Source: HGM04593 sp045646845 (GTDB lineage Bacteria; Bacteroidota; Bacteroidia; Bacteroidales; Bacteroidaceae). From it: DNA of 64,000 bases. Below, one piece after another: positions 43,135-50,576 of this stretch. Location: contig JAZRLO010000043.1 of NCBI GenBank assembly GCA_045646845.1, forward strand, positions 1 through 64,000, given 5' to 3'. The position numbers and the translations under genes are program-made. Below the pieces are notes generated by a model. That model worked only from the letters and a program-made list of their open reading frames with translations. It was not told where the DNA came from and searched no databases. The stretch's first letter is position 1. Every line of letters starts with the position of its first letter.

Positions 43135-46100
43135 ATGATTTACTTTTTCAGTACCCCGGGCCAGACGGTTGTTGCAACTCAGGCAAAAAATGCTTTGACG
43201 GCTGCAGATATAGAGAAACTGTGCTGGCTTTATGGTGAGGCGACACCTGTAGAAGGTGAGTCTATGGAGGGCTTTTTTATAGGCCCCCGTCGTGAGATGA
43301 TAACTCCTTGGAGTACCAATGCTGTGGAGATTACCCAGAACATGGGCATAGAGGGTATTTTGCGTATCGAGGAGTATTTTGCAGTGAAGGACGAGAATGC
43401 TGAGTACGATCCCATGTTGCAGCGTCTCTACCGCGGTCTCGACCAGGAAATATTTACTGTTGACATCGAACCCAAACCGATAGAGTTCATCAAGGACCTC
43501 GACAGTTACAATGAGCAGGAGGGTCTTGCTCTCTCAAAGGAGGAAATCGACTACCTGCACCGTGTTGAGGGCGAGCTTGGCAGAAAGCTGACCGACAGCG
43601 AGGTGTTCGGTTTTGCACAGATAAATTCAGAACACTGCCGTCACAAGATTTTCGGCGGAACATTCATTATAGACGGTGAGGAGATGCCCTCTTCCCTGTT
43701 CGCGATGATCAAGCGTACTACGAATGAGAACCGAAACAGCATCATATCTGCTTATAAGGATAATGTGGCTTTTGCACAGGGTCCTGTTGCCGAGCAGTTC
43801 GCTCCGGCCGACCACTCAATCCCCGACTATTTTGTAATTAAGGATATTGAAACGGTAATCTCGCTCAAGGCCGAGACACATAACTTCCCCACGACCGTAG
43901 AGCCTTTCAACGGTGCTTCTACCGGTACAGGTGGTGAAATCCGCGACCGTATGGGTGGTGGCAAGGGTTCATGGCCCATTGCCGGAACTGCCGTTTATAT
44001 GACATCCTATCCGCGTACATACGATGACCGCAAATGGGAAGAGGTGCTTCCTGTTCGCAAATGGCTGTACCAGACTCCCGAACAGATTCTGACCAAGGCT
44101 TCAAACGGTGCTTCGGACTTCGGTAACAAGTTCGGTCAGCCGCTTATCTGTGGCTCAGTGCTTACATTCGAGCACAAGGAGAACGACGAGGTCTATGGCT
44201 ATGACAAGGTAATCATGCTTGCCGGAGGTGTCGGTTATGGTACACGCCGCGACTGCCTCAAAGGTGCTCCCGAAAAGGGCAACAAGGTTGTGGTTATGGG
44301 CGGTGACAACTATCGTATCGGTCTTGGTGGCGGTTCGGTTTCATCGGTTGATACAGGCCGTTACTCATCGGGTATTGAACTTAACGCCGTTCAGCGTGCC
44401 AATGCAGAGATGCAGAAACGTGCATACAACGTGGTACGCGCACTTTGCGAGGACGATACAAACCCGGTTGTTTCTATCCACGACCACGGTTCTGCAGGTC
44501 ACGTGAACTGCTTGTCGGAGCTTGTTGAGGAGTGCGGTGGCGTAATCAACATGGCCAACCTGCCTGTAGGTGACAGCACTCTGTCGGCAAAGGAGATTAT
44601 TGCCAACGAGTCGCAGGAGCGTATGGGCTTGCTCATCAAGGAGGATGCCATTGAATATGTACGCAAGGTTGCCGAGCGTGAGCGTGCTCCAATGTACGTG
44701 GTAGGTGAAACAACAGGTGATGCCCGCTTTGCATTTGAGCAGGCCGACGGTGTACGTCCGTTCGACCTCTCTGTAAGCCAGATGTTCGGTTCTTCACCCA
44801 AGACTTATATGGTTGACAAGACTGTTGAACGTCACTATAAGGATGCTGAGTATGACGCAGAGAACATTGAGGAGTACTTGACAGATGTTCTGCGTCTTGA
44901 GGCTGTTGCCTGCAAGGATTGGCTCACAAACAAGGTTGACCGCTCCGTGACTGGTAAAATTGCACGTCAGCAGTGCCAGGGTGAGATTCAGCTCCCCTTG
45001 AGCGACTGCGGTGTGGTAACACTCGACTATCGTGGTACAAAGGGTATCGCAACATCTATCGGTCACGCGCCTCAGGCCGGTCTTGCCGACCCTGCAAAGG
45101 GCTCTGTGCTCGCTGTTTCCGAGGCTTTGACAAATATTGCCCTTGCTCCGCTTGCCAATGGCATCAAGAGCATCTCGCTCAGTGCCAACTGGATGTGGCC
45201 TTGCCGTTCACAGGAGGGTGAGGATGCACGTCTCTACCGTGGTGTTGAGGCTCTCAGTGACTTCTGCTGCGCTCTCAAGATAAACGTTCCTACAGGTAAG
45301 GACTCTCTGTCAATGACACAGAAGTACCCCGATGGTACAAAGGTAATCAGCCCGGGAACAGTGATTGTTTCTGCCGGCGGTGAGGTTTCCGATGTCCGCA
45401 AGGTGGTTTCTCCGGTAATGGTGAACGAACCCAAGAGTGCGTTCTATCATATTGATTTCAGCTTCGATAACTTGCGTCTTGGCGGTTCTGCATTTGCGCA
45501 GACACTTAACTGCATCGGTGACGATGTTCCGACAGTCGCAAACCCCGAATATTTTGCAGAGGCATTCGATGCTGTGCAGAAACTTGTAAAAGCCGGCATT
45601 GTAATGGCGGGTCACGACGTTTCTGCCGGTGGTCTCATCACTACATTGCTCGAGATGTGTTTCGCAAACACAACAGGTGGTATGGAAATCGACCTCAATG
45701 GTGTTGTTGAAAAGGATATCGTTAAGTTGCTGTTTGCCGAGAATCCTGCTTTGGTAATTCAGGTTGCCGACAAGGACAAGTGCCGCATGCAGGAGATACT
45801 TGATGAGGCCGGTATCTGCTTCGTGAAGATAGGTACTCCGTGCGAGAAGCGTCATATTGCGGTTGCCAAGGAGAAGCGCACACGTCTGTTCGACATCGAA
45901 CACTACCGCGACGTTTGGTTCGACAGCTCATATCTCATGGATCTCAAGCAGAGCTTTAACGGCTGTGCAAGCGAGCGTCTGAAGAACTACAAGAACCAGC
46001 CTTTGCGTTTCCGCTTGCCTTCACGCTTCAGCGGTATGCTTAAGGATTACGGCATGTCGGCCGACCGTCGCGAGAAATCGGGCGTTCGTGCGGCAATCAT

Positions 46101-46839
46101 CCGAGAGAAGGGTACAAACGGCGAGCGTGAGATGGCATATGCTATGCACCTTGCAGGCTTCGATGTTAAGGATGTTACAATGACCGACCTCATCAGCGGC
46201 CGCGAGACTCTCGACGAGGTGAACTTCATTGTCTTCTGCGGTGGTTTCTCTAACTCCGACGTTCTTGGTTCAGCTAAGGGTTGGGCAGGTGGCTTCCTCT
46301 TCAATCCAAAGGCAAAGGCTGCTCTCGACCGTTTCTATCAGCGTGAGGATACTTTGTCACTGGGTATCTGTAACGGTTGCCAGTTGATGATGGAACTTAA
46401 CCTCATCAACCCCGAGTTTGAGGAGCGCGGACGCATGTTGCACAACAACTCACACAAGTTCGAGTCTTCTTTCGTGGGCGTGAATATCCCCGAGAACAAC
46501 AGCGTTCTCTTCGGTTCGCTCTCTAACAGTCGTCTTGGTGTTTGGGTTGCTCACGGCGAGGGTAAGTTCTCTCTTCCCTACTATGCAGAGAAATACAACA
46601 TCGTGGCACAGTATGCATACGAGGGCTATCCTGCGAACCCCAACGGCTCCGATTTCAATGTTGCTGCCCTTGCAAGCGCAAACGGCCGTCACGTTGCAAT
46701 GATGCCTCACCCCGAGCGTGCTATCTTCCCATGGCAGTGTGCTACATATCCTGCTAATCACTTGGCGGATGACGTTACTCCTTGGATTGAGATATTCCGA
46801 AATGCTTATAATTGGGTTTTGAATAGAACTGAAAAGTGA
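43135..46839 (+). CDS. purL: Phosphoribosylformylglycinamidine synthase, large single-chain form
   Basis: This enzyme converts FGAR, glutamine and ATP to FGAM in purine synthesis. The 1234-residue protein is the fused type: PurS-like N-terminus, two PurL halves, and a C-terminal glutaminase. Visible motifs are STGTGGEIRDRMGGGKGSW and HDHGSAGHVNCLSEL in the synthetase core, AGHDVSAGGL in the second half, and the class I amidotransferase nucleophile C1079 in LGICNGCQLM with the His/Glu pair at MMPHPERAIFP. The frame is open for 18 more codons upstream, but it would run into the -7 box; MIYFFSTPGQ is the family-like start. Confidence 0.97.
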   Translation: MIYFFSTPGQTVVATQAKNALTAADIEKLCWLYGEATPVEGESMEGFFIGPRREMITPWSTNAVEITQNMGIEGILRIEEYFAVKDENAEYDPMLQRLYRGLDQEIFTVDIEPKPIEFIKDLDSYNEQEGLALSKEEIDYLHRVEGELGRKLTDSEVFGFAQINSEHCRHKIFGGTFIIDGEEMPSSLFAMIKRTTNENRNSIISAYKDNVAFAQGPVAEQFAPADHSIPDYFVIKDIETVISLKAETHNFPTTVEPFNGASTGTGGEIRDRMGGGKGSWPIAGTAVYMTSYPRTYDDRKWEEVLPVRKWLYQTPEQILTKASNGASDFGNKFGQPLICGSVLTFEHKENDEVYGYDKVIMLAGGVGYGTRRDCLKGAPEKGNKVVVMGGDNYRIGLGGGSVSSVDTGRYSSGIELNAVQRANAEMQKRAYNVVRALCEDDTNPVVSIHDHGSAGHVNCLSELVEECGGVINMANLPVGDSTLSAKEIIANESQERMGLLIKEDAIEYVRKVAERERAPMYVVGETTGDARFAFEQADGVRPFDLSVSQMFGSSPKTYMVDKTVERHYKDAEYDAENIEEYLTDVLRLEAVACKDWLTNKVDRSVTGKIARQQCQGEIQLPLSDCGVVTLDYRGTKGIATSIGHAPQAGLADPAKGSVLAVSEALTNIALAPLANGIKSISLSANWMWPCRSQEGEDARLYRGVEALSDFCCALKINVPTGKDSLSMTQKYPDGTKVISPGTVIVSAGGEVSDVRKVVSPVMVNEPKSAFYHIDFSFDNLRLGGSAFAQTLNCIGDDVPTVANPEYFAEAFDAVQKLVKAGIVMAGHDVSAGGLITTLLEMCFANTTGGMEIDLNGVVEKDIVKLLFAENPALVIQVADKDKCRMQEILDEAGICFVKIGTPCEKRHIAVAKEKRTRLFDIEHYRDVWFDSSYLMDLKQSFNGCASERLKNYKNQPLRFRLPSRFSGMLKDYGMSADRREKSGVRAAIIREKGTNGEREMAYAMHLAGFDVKDVTMTDLISGRETLDEVNFIVFCGGFSNSDVLGSAKGWAGGFLFNPKAKAALDRFYQREDTLSLGICNGCQLMMELNLINPEFEERGRMLHNNSHKFESSFVGVNIPENNSVLFGSLSNSRLGVWVAHGEGKFSLPYYAEKYNIVAQYAYEGYPANPNGSDFNVAALASANGRHVAMMPHPERAIFPWQCATYPANHLADDVTPWIEIFRNAYNWVLNRTEK

Positions 46840-46878
46840 AATGTGAAAACTGAAAGGTTAAAGCTCGCGCCAATGAAC

Positions 46879-46943
46879 GAAACACAAAGCTTGCTTTAGT
46901 GTTTCACTGCGAGTGAAGCCGAGGTTCAATCACACGATGTGTG
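46879..46943. repeat. Cluster of overlapping inverted repeats after purL
   Basis: Three palindromes are packed here. 46879-46890 pairs with 46893-46905 (one bulge). 46903-46908 pairs with 46912-46917, reusing the same 3' arm, so the two stems exclude each other. CACAC/GTGTG lies at 46931-46943. Near-repeats of AAACTGAAA flank the cluster. No coding potential. Confidence 0.55.
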
Positions 46944-46969
46944 GTTAAAACTGAAAACTAAATAATGGA

Positions 46970-47000
46970 ACAGGCGAGCACTTGTGCTTGCCTGTCTTTT
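46970..47000 (+). terminator. Terminator-like stem between purL and chrA
   Basis: The arms 46970-46981 and 46984-46995 pair over about 11 bp with a tight loop and one G-T pair, followed by CTTTT. It ends only 12 bases before the chromate transporter ATG, so it may end purL transcription or attenuate the next operon. Confidence 0.6.
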
Positions 47001-47011
47001 AAACAAAACAT

Positions 47012-47557
47012 ATGCCAACTTCTCTTTTTAAACTCTTCACTACATTTTTCCGCATTGGGCTCTTTACCTTTGGCGGTGGATATGCAATGATACCGCTTAT
47101 AGAGAGTGATGTCGTTGGGCGTAACCGTTGGGTGAAAAAAGAGGAATTCGTGGATCTGTTGGCAGTTGCGCAGTCGGCACCGGGTGTGTTTGCCGTGAAC
47201 ATGGCGGTGTTTGTGGGATATAAGTTGCGTGGAGTTCCTGGAGCTTTGGCGGCTGCCTTCGGTTGTGTATTGCCTTCGGTGATGATAATATTGCTGATAG
47301 CACTCTTCTTCCGTCAATTCCGCCACATAGGGGTTGTGAACAACGTCTTCAAAGGAATACGCCCTGTGGTGGTTGCGCTCATAGCTGTGCCGGTCTTTAA
47401 TGTGGCAAAGAGTGCAAAAGTGGGGTGGAGTACTGTGTGGATGCCGGTTCTTGCAGCATTCCTTATTGTGGCAATGGGAGTGTCTCCTGTGTATATAATT
47501 CTAATAGCCGGTATTGCTGGGTTTCTATGGGGCAAGTTTGGGAGGAACAAGGTATGA
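47012..47557 (+). CDS. chrA: Chromate transporter, first half-size subunit
   Basis: Half-size (short-chain) chromate-transporter-family proteins work as pairs. The 181-residue product has the CHR signature FRIGLFTFGGGYAMIPLIES and the conserved VAQSAPGVFAVNMAVFVGY, with about five hydrophobic helices. Its stop overlaps the start of the second half-gene (ATGATGA). Whether chromate is the true substrate is unknown; sulfate or other oxyanions are possible. Confidence 0.9.
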   Translation: MPTSLFKLFTTFFRIGLFTFGGGYAMIPLIESDVVGRNRWVKKEEFVDLLAVAQSAPGVFAVNMAVFVGYKLRGVPGALAAAFGCVLPSVMIILLIALFFRQFRHIGVVNNVFKGIRPVVVALIAVPVFNVAKSAKVGWSTVWMPVLAAFLIVAMGVSPVYIILIAGIAGFLWGKFGRNKV

Positions 47558-48138
47558 TGATATTTCTGGAACTTTTCTATGCCTTTCTGAAGATTGGTCT
47601 TTTCTCCTTTGGAGGCGGATATGGTATGCTTTCTGTAATACAGAACGAGGTGGTCGAGCATCACGCTTGGCTCACCGCATCGGAGTTTACAGATATTGTG
47701 GCCGTAAGCCAGATGACTCCCGGTCCCATCGGAATAAATTCTGCTACTTATGTGGGCTATACGGCCGTGTTTAATGCTACAGGTTCCGAGGGACTTGCAG
47801 TCGTTGGCTCATTGGTTGCCTCATTAGCGGTTATGTTGCCCTCAATAGTGCTTATGCTCATTGTAAGCCGTTACTTTATGAAGTACAGCAAACACTCCTT
47901 AGTGGAGTCTGTCTTTAAAGTTCTTCGCCCGGCTGTCGTGGGCCTTATAGCTTCAGCCGCTTTGCTGTTGATGACCGAGGAGAATTTCGGTTCGCCGACG
48001 GAAACGCCTTTGCAGTTCTGTGTAAGTGTGGCACTTTTTATTGCAGCTTTTGTGGCAATGAAGTTCTATAAAGTCAGTCCTATTCTGATACTGGTTCTTG
48101 CCGGAATATTCGGTGGCGTGTTCTACGGAATGGTGTAG
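47554..48138 (+). CDS. Chromate transporter, second half-size subunit
   Basis: The 194-residue partner has LKIGLFSFGGGYGMLSVIQN and VVAVSQMTPGPIGINSATYV-type signatures. A longer frame exists from 47425, but it lies inside the first gene. The ATG at 47554 has GGAGG 8-9 bases upstream and gives the 4-base overlap typical of coupled genes. Its 3' end (GGVFYGMV, stop TAG) is the source sequence of a 28-base direct repeat found again at 49279. Confidence 0.9.
   Translation: MMIFLELFYAFLKIGLFSFGGGYGMLSVIQNEVVEHHAWLTASEFTDIVAVSQMTPGPIGINSATYVGYTAVFNATGSEGLAVVGSLVASLAVMLPSIVLMLIVSRYFMKYSKHSLVESVFKVLRPAVVGLIASAALLLMTEENFGSPTETPLQFCVSVALFIAAFVAMKFYKVSPILILVLAGIFGGVFYGMV
48109..48136 (+). repeat. Left copy of a 28-base direct repeat (3' end of the chromate transporter gene)
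   Basis: The 28 bases run from TTCGG to the TGGTGT before the stop. They match 49279-49306 at 27 of 28 positions; the difference is a synonymous GGT/GGC. Between the copies lies an AT-rich two-gene segment. Confidence 0.85.
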
Positions 48139-48204
48139 GATGTGTTGAGGAGTTGGTAAACGAGAGAAACTCTTTTACTGAAGCTGAAAAAGGTCCTTGA
48201 TGAC

Positions 48205-48675
48205 TTGCATGTTATAAACGAAAAAGGTCTTCGTTCTGAACCAAATGGTATATATACATCCAATAGAATTAGATTGGATAGTAAGCATGTTGATTTTGAG
48301 ACTTTGTTGGCGGAGAGTATTCATGCTATACAAGATAATTTAGGAATGACGGGGAATGGAATATCCAAATTGGAATTTCAAGAACATGTATTAAAAGATA
48401 TTTTTTATTATTATAAATACGAATTTGAGAATGCTAAGTGGAAAGGTCTTTCAGCGAGTGATTCTAAAGAATATTTTAATTTTATAACCAAAATATTTGA
48501 TATAAATGGAGTTTTAGATTTAAATCAATTTGTATTAGGTATTAGTTCTTACTTTGATAAATTTCAGGAAAACTATAGCAAAAGCAATTCATACCAGCAA
48601 TCTGGCAAGAATGAAAAAGAACTTGATTATAAATGGAGTTATTTCTTTGATATACTTGGAATACAATATAAATAA
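48205..48675 (+). CDS. Truncated zincin-like toxin-domain protein (3' fragment)
   Basis: The product has 156 residues if a TTG at 48205 is used. The frame is open from 48160 (after a TAA) without an ATG, so this is probably the C-terminal end of a formerly longer protein. NGIYTSNRIRLDSKHVDFET followed by LLAESIHAIQDNLG resembles the metallopeptidase-like C-terminal domains of Bacteroidales polymorphic toxins, where a L(A/I)xEhhHAxQD segment forms the zinc site; here the HExxH pattern is not intact, so activity is doubtful. Codon use is visibly AT-richer than the neighbours. It is followed after 6 bases by a small exported protein. The toxin assignment is inference from pattern. Confidence 0.5.
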   Translation: MHVINEKGLRSEPNGIYTSNRIRLDSKHVDFETLLAESIHAIQDNLGMTGNGISKLEFQEHVLKDIFYYYKYEFENAKWKGLSASDSKEYFNFITKIFDINGVLDLNQFVLGISSYFDKFQENYSKSNSYQQSGKNEKELDYKWSYFFDILGIQYK

Positions 48676-48681
48676 TAGAAA

Positions 48682-49260
48682 ATGAATCGAACCATCCTGT
48701 TTCTTTATATTATTATCTCATCTACTTTTTGCTATGCATCGAATGTGAGCAAAATGGATAGTGTTCATGTTTGGCATGAGGTCTATGAGAACGATACAAT
48801 TATTTTTGAAGAAATTCCACCCTTTGTCTTTTGTGGCTTAAAACAGTATCAGAATGAAACTGTTGTCGATTATGGCAGTTTGGACCCGGAAACATTGAAT
48901 GCTATATGCAATGAATACATACGAATGTACACAAGTGACATAATAAAAGATGTTTTGTCGGGGTATGGCAAGAAAACTTGTTCTGAAATTCTAAACCAGC
49001 ATAAAGCAAGCAACGGTAAAAGGGCGGTAATGTTCATAAGAGTAAGACTGGATATGAAAGGAACAATTGTAGCTGTGCAGTTTTGTTATCATAAAAGTTT
49101 GTCATGCTTTTTTGCCAACAAAGATATAATACGTAATAGCGACATAGTTGTTAGTCGTGGGCATACTCCGATTCTAATGAAATCTGGAATAGTTTTATCA
49201 CCATGGATAACTTTCCCAATAGGTTCGGAAAAAGTTCAGGAATTCTTGCTTGAGCCATAA
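48682..49260 (+). CDS. Exported protein of unknown function, possible immunity partner
   Basis: The 192-residue protein has a signal peptide (MNRTILFLYIIISSTFCYAS), with no lipobox. The mature part contains EEIPPFVFCGLKQYQNE, VDYGSLDPETL and RVRLDMKGTIVAVQFCYH. I do not recognise the family. It lies 6 bases after the toxin-like fragment with the same AT-rich composition, the usual place of an immunity gene, although a periplasmic location would fit only if the toxin acts there. It ends 18 bases before the right copy of the direct repeat. Confidence 0.6.
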   Translation: MNRTILFLYIIISSTFCYASNVSKMDSVHVWHEVYENDTIIFEEIPPFVFCGLKQYQNETVVDYGSLDPETLNAICNEYIRMYTSDIIKDVLSGYGKKTCSEILNQHKASNGKRAVMFIRVRLDMKGTIVAVQFCYHKSLSCFFANKDIIRNSDIVVSRGHTPILMKSGIVLSPWITFPIGSEKVQEFLLEP

Positions 49261-49278
49261 AATATAAGCGATTTCCTG

Positions 49279-49306
49279 TTCGGCGGCGTGTTCTACGGAA
49301 TGGTGT
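49279..49306 (+). repeat. Right copy of the 28-base direct repeat
   Basis: It matches 27 of 28 bases of 48109-48136. In frame it reads FGGVFYGMV and then TGA, i.e. a second copy of the chromate transporter's C-terminus with a different stop codon. It has no coding function in its present place. Confidence 0.85.
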
Positions 49307-49335
49307 GACACTATATTTATATAAGGTGAAAATAT

Positions 49336-49368
49336 AAGGAGTGAGAGCAATCAAGCCTCACTCCTTTT
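49336..49368. terminator. Bidirectional terminator between the cassette and a small membrane-protein gene
   Basis: A perfect 10-bp stem (49336-49345 with 49357-49366) is followed by TTTT on the plus strand and a TTATATTTT tract on the minus strand. The 3' arm overlaps the last codons of the minus-strand gene at 49351. Confidence 0.75.
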
Positions 49369-49584
49369 GTCATTGTTCATGTCTTCTTCGCGCCGTCTGC
49401 GCATCTTCTCCCTTTTGTGTAGAAGAAACCAAAGCAATGTAAGTATTACAACCGATGCACCTACCGTTGCCCACTTCTCTCCTGAACTCATCTCATTGTT
49501 TCTTGGAAAGAAATAGATGTAAATGACGGCTGTGTATATTGCAAGCAGGGCAACTGTCAGGCCCGGTTTTCTCATGAATCTCAT
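49351..49584 (-). CDS. Small two-helix membrane protein
   Basis: The 77-residue product has two hydrophobic segments (LTVALLAIYTAVIYIYFF and WATVGASVVILTLLWFLL) joined by a short polar loop, and a highly basic, then acidic C-terminal tail (HKREKMRRRREEDMNND). It resembles small conserved membrane proteins found upstream of pyrH or other housekeeping genes in Bacteroidales; function unknown. A TAACTTTG -7 box lies on the minus strand at 49632-49625. Confidence 0.7.
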   Translation of the reverse strand: MRFMRKPGLTVALLAIYTAVIYIYFFPRNNEMSSGEKWATVGASVVILTLLWFLLHKREKMRRRREEDMNNDKRSEA

Positions 49585-49746
49585 AATCTCTGTTTTGATG
49601 GTTGTTTACGTTTATACAACAGTACAAAGTTAAGCAAAAAAAACTTTATACCTTCCACCTTTAACCTTTTGCTTTAATTTATAGCATAATTTAATAAAAA
49701 GCCCTATTTTTACACATAGAAACAAAATCCAATAAACTCAAACAAT

Positions 49747-50457
49747 ATGGCAAAGTTCAAACGCATTCTTTTAAAGCTCAGCGGCGAGAGTCTCATGGGC
49801 GAGCAGGGCTACGGTATCGATGTGAAACGTCTGAACGAGTATGCGGCCCAGATAAAGGAGGTTGCAGAAATGGGTGTACAGATAGGTATAGTCATCGGCG
49901 GCGGCAATATCTTCCGTGGCCTTACAGGTGCTGGCAAGGGCTTCGACCGCGTCAAGGGTGACCAGATGGGCATGATGGCGACAGTAATCAACAGTTTAGC
50001 GCTCAGTTCTGCGCTCGGTGCTGCAGGTGTTCCCAACAAGGTCCTTACAGCTATCCGCATGGAGCCTGCCGGCGAGTTCTATACCAAATGGAAAGCTATC
50101 GAAGCAATGGAAAATGGCATGGTCGTAATTATGGCTGCCGGTACAGGAAGTCCTTATTTCACTACCGATACGGGCTCGTCGCTCCGCGGTATCGAAATTG
50201 AAGCGGATGTCATGCTTAAAGGTACCCGTGTCGATGGTATTTATACCGCTGACCCAGAAAAGGATCCTACGGCCACCAAGTTCCACGACATCTCTTACGA
50301 CGAGGTCATTTCACGCGGTCTCAAAGTCATGGATATCACTGCCACCGCAATGTGCCGCGAAAACAACCTTCCCATCTATGTGTTCAATATGGATGTGGTA
50401 GGCAATCTCAAGAAGGTTATGGAGGGTGAGGAGATAGGCACTTTCGTGCATCCTTGA
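49747..50457 (+). CDS. pyrH: UMP kinase
   Basis: PyrH phosphorylates UMP to UDP in pyrimidine synthesis. The 236-residue amino-acid-kinase-fold protein has the family motifs KRILLKLSGESLMG (phosphate-binding Lys), IGIVIGGGNIFRG, GTGSPYFTTDTGSSLRGIE and VDGIYTADPEKDPTATKF. It is a single gene, with the nearest frr outside the visible neighbourhood. A 160-base AT-rich leader precedes it without an obvious promoter. Confidence 0.97.
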   Translation: MAKFKRILLKLSGESLMGEQGYGIDVKRLNEYAAQIKEVAEMGVQIGIVIGGGNIFRGLTGAGKGFDRVKGDQMGMMATVINSLALSSALGAAGVPNKVLTAIRMEPAGEFYTKWKAIEAMENGMVVIMAAGTGSPYFTTDTGSSLRGIEIEADVMLKGTRVDGIYTADPEKDPTATKFHDISYDEVISRGLKVMDITATAMCRENNLPIYVFNMDVVGNLKKVMEGEEIGTFVHP

Positions 50458-50514
50458 TTTCTCTTTGAAAATGTAAGAGGGCAACTAAAAAGGCTCTTTT
50501 TATTCAATCGTTCA

Positions 50515-50557
50515 ACGACGAGGGCAACCCAAAAATAAAATGGGTTGCCCTCGTTGT
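50515..50557. terminator. Long stem between convergent pyrH and the beta-helix protein gene
   Basis: A 17-bp stem (50515-50531 with 50541-50557, one G-U pair) has a 9-base A-rich loop. No T-tract follows on either side, so it is terminator-like rather than classical. A weaker stem followed by TTTTTA at about 50475-50501 may be the actual pyrH terminator. Confidence 0.55.
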
Positions 50558-50576
50558 GTGTGTTCCTGTGAGTCTG

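Noticed and set aside
47012..48138. Chromate transporter as a frameshifted single gene
   Set aside because: Both halves have complete starts, a Shine-Dalgarno before the second, and the 4-base ATGA overlap; short-chain CHR pairs are a known arrangement.
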